Notes under the pieces: generated by a model
Database searches by the model: none
Told to the model about the DNA's origin: nothing
The model's input: the letters and a program-made list of their open reading frames with translations, nothing else
Translations under genes and position numbers: made by a program
Part shown: piece after piece, positions 4,865-6,296 of the stretch
How the letters are laid out: each line of letters opens with the position of its first letter
Position numbering within the stretch: position 1 is the first letter of the stretch
NCBI GenBank assembly: GCA_020435025.1
Contig: JAGRAG010000448.1
Span: forward strand, 1 to 6,296
DNA length: 6,296 nt
Reading direction: 5' to 3'
DNA from: Bdellovibrionales bacterium
GTDB lineage: Bacteria > Bdellovibrionota > Bdellovibrionia > Bdellovibrionales > UBA1609

Positions 4865-6214
4865 TTAAAATGGCATTCCAAAGCCACCGCCACCTCGACG
4901 CCCCATACCCATCTTCATCATCTGAGTCATCATCTTCTTGGATTGTTCAAATTGCTTGATGAATCGATTGACATCGGCAGCTGTGGTTCCGCTGCCTTCA
5001 GCTATACGCAACCTACGAGAACCATTTAAAATTTTATAATTTTGCCGCTCCTTTAAGGTCATCGAGCTGATGATCGCTTCAATCTTTTTCATCTCATCAT
5101 CTGGAGGAGACATCCCTTTGAGTTGTTTGGATAACTGTCCCATACCAGGTAACATTTTCAAAATGGATTCTAAACCACCCATTTTCTTCATCATTTTAAT
5201 CTGTTTTAAAAAATCTTCGATGGTGAACTCATTTCGCGCCATCTTACGGGCCGATTCTTTAGCCTCTTTTTCAGATATAAAGTCCTGAGCCCTTTCCACC
5301 AAGCCAACAACATCACCCATATCCAAAATACGGGAAGCCAGACGATCTGGGTGAAAGACCTCAAGAGCCCCTACTTTTTCGCCAACCCCTAAAAACTTAA
5401 TGGGAATCCCTGTGGATTCACGAATACTGAGGGCCGCTCCTCCCCGAGCATCTCCATCGACTTTCGTTAAAACTAAACCCGTCAACCCCAATCGCTGATG
5501 AAAGCCCTCGGCAACATTGACGGACTGTTGTCCTAGCATTGCATCAGCGACTAATAAAACCTCACCCGGAGTCCAGATCTCTTTAAGGCGCCCTAACTCT
5601 CCCATAAGATCTTCATCAATTTGTAATCGCCCGGCCGTATCGACGATCAGGACTTCGATCAGCTCTTCAGCAGCCCATCTCTTTGCCGCTTGCAGAATCT
5701 CTTCTGGTTTTTGGTCCCCTGAAGAAGGAAAAACCGGTACATCGTTGGTTCTTCCTAAGGTTTTTAACTGATCAATCGCCGCCGGCCTATAGACATCTGC
5801 AGGAACCAATCCAGGCTTTTTCTTATACTGCTTGCGAATATGGAGAGCGAGCTTAGCACTCGATGTGGTCTTACCCGCTCCTTGCAAGCCCACCATAAAG
5901 ATCACGGCTGGTTCCCCCGGCTTGCCTTTGACTGTCAGCGGAATAGGGTCTTTACCTAATAACTCGATGAGCTCGTCATTGACGATCTTCGTAAATTGTT
6001 GACCCGCAGAAATGCTTTTTAAAACATCTTGACCCAAGGCCTTAGCCTTCACACGCTCGATAAAAACTTTAACAACTTTGAAGTTAACATCGGCCTCTAA
6101 AAGAGCCAGACGGATTTCTTTTATAGTGTCAGCAATATTTTCTTCGGTGATACGGCCTTGACCACGCAGCTTTTGAATACTTGCAAGTACTTTATCAGAG
6201 AGCTGATTGAACAT
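4865..6214 (-). CDS. ffh: Signal recognition particle GTPase Ffh (SRP54)
   Basis: Protein subunit of the signal recognition particle. With 4.5S RNA it binds signal sequences emerging from the ribosome and, through GTP-dependent pairing with FtsY, delivers nascent membrane proteins to the translocon. At 449 aa it is full length for the family. The helical N domain spans about residues 1-88. The G domain follows, with G1 GLQGAGKTT (109-117), the DVYRPAA segment (140-146), G3 DTAGR (192-196), G4 TKVD (250-253) and GVGEK (276-280). The methionine-rich M domain covers about 325-435 and carries the RNA-binding SRRLRIAEGSGT segment (399-410). The tail is rich in Met and Gly. The ATG is preceded by AAGGGG at 6221-6226 with 6 nt spacing. 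rpsP follows after 122 nt. All GTPase motifs look intact. The 4.5S RNA gene is not in the window. Confidence 0.98.
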   Translation of the reverse strand: MFNQLSDKVLASIQKLRGQGRITEENIADTIKEIRLALLEADVNFKVVKVFIERVKAKALGQDVLKSISAGQQFTKIVNDELIELLGKDPIPLTVKGKPGEPAVIFMVGLQGAGKTTSSAKLALHIRKQYKKKPGLVPADVYRPAAIDQLKTLGRTNDVPVFPSSGDQKPEEILQAAKRWAAEELIEVLIVDTAGRLQIDEDLMGELGRLKEIWTPGEVLLVADAMLGQQSVNVAEGFHQRLGLTGLVLTKVDGDARGGAALSIRESTGIPIKFLGVGEKVGALEVFHPDRLASRILDMGDVVGLVERAQDFISEKEAKESARKMARNEFTIEDFLKQIKMMKKMGGLESILKMLPGMGQLSKQLKGMSPPDDEMKKIEAIISSMTLKERQNYKILNGSRRLRIAEGSGTTAADVNRFIKQFEQSKKMMTQMMKMGMGRRGGGGFGMPF

Positions 6215-6247
6215 GAAAACCCCTTATTGACATTTAAAGAACTCTTC

Positions 6248-6276
6248 TTGGTAACTAACTCCTTCAATTTTGTCAA
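6248..6276 (-). promoter_or_regulatory. Promoter candidate upstream of ffh
   Basis: On the minus strand a perfect -35 TTGACA (6276-6271) is followed after 17 nt by TACCAA (6253-6248), a poor -10 box (3 of 6). It lies in front of ffh, but the window ends 20 nt further upstream, so it is unclear whether ffh heads its own unit. Confidence 0.3.
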
Positions 6277-6296
6277 AGAAAGTCCTCGAATTGGGC

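Noticed and set aside
1..6296. Search for a CRISPR array, insertion sequence, tRNA or toxin-antitoxin pair.
   Set aside because: No repeats, transposase motifs, tRNA-like folds or paired small genes were seen; the window is filled by conserved housekeeping genes.

Overview
The window is a block of housekeeping genes, all on the minus strand. It reads from right to left as ffh, rpsP, khpA (a KH-domain gene), rimM, trmD, an RNA methyltransferase of the TrmD-linked SPOUT family, rplS, rnhB, a yraN-like gene, and a gene for a small predicted exported protein that I do not recognise. The order ffh-rpsP-KH-rimM-trmD-(SPOUT methyltransferase)-rplS-rnhB-yraN is, from general knowledge, typical of bacteria once grouped as Deltaproteobacteria. 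The moderate-to-low GC content and the Ffh and TrmD sequence style would suit Bdellovibrionota or relatives. That assignment is an inference, not a proof.

Right part (4091-6296): ffh, rpsP and khpA are separated by long gaps (122 and 160 nt), and each has a clear Shine-Dalgarno sequence. A strong intrinsic terminator at 4028-4059 follows khpA. Left part (16-3941): seven genes are packed tightly, several overlapping (4, 8, 23 and about 65 nt). A good sigma70-type promoter sits 7 nt in front of the likely rimM ATG, which has no Shine-Dalgarno sequence. The block therefore looks like two transcription units, the second starting with a possibly leaderless rimM message.

The genes share the theme of ribosome and RNA biogenesis: co-translational targeting (Ffh), ribosomal proteins bS16 and bL19, 30S maturation (RimM), tRNA m1G37 methylation (TrmD), a second knotted methyltransferase, an RNA chaperone-like KH protein, removal of RNA from DNA (RNase HII), and a predicted nuclease-fold protein.

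I found no mobile element, CRISPR array, RNA gene or obviously new multi-gene system. The points most worth a second look are the terminator/promoter pair that splits the operon, the unusual TrmD (changes at two acidic active-site positions plus an insertion), and the unassigned exported protein at the end of the operon.
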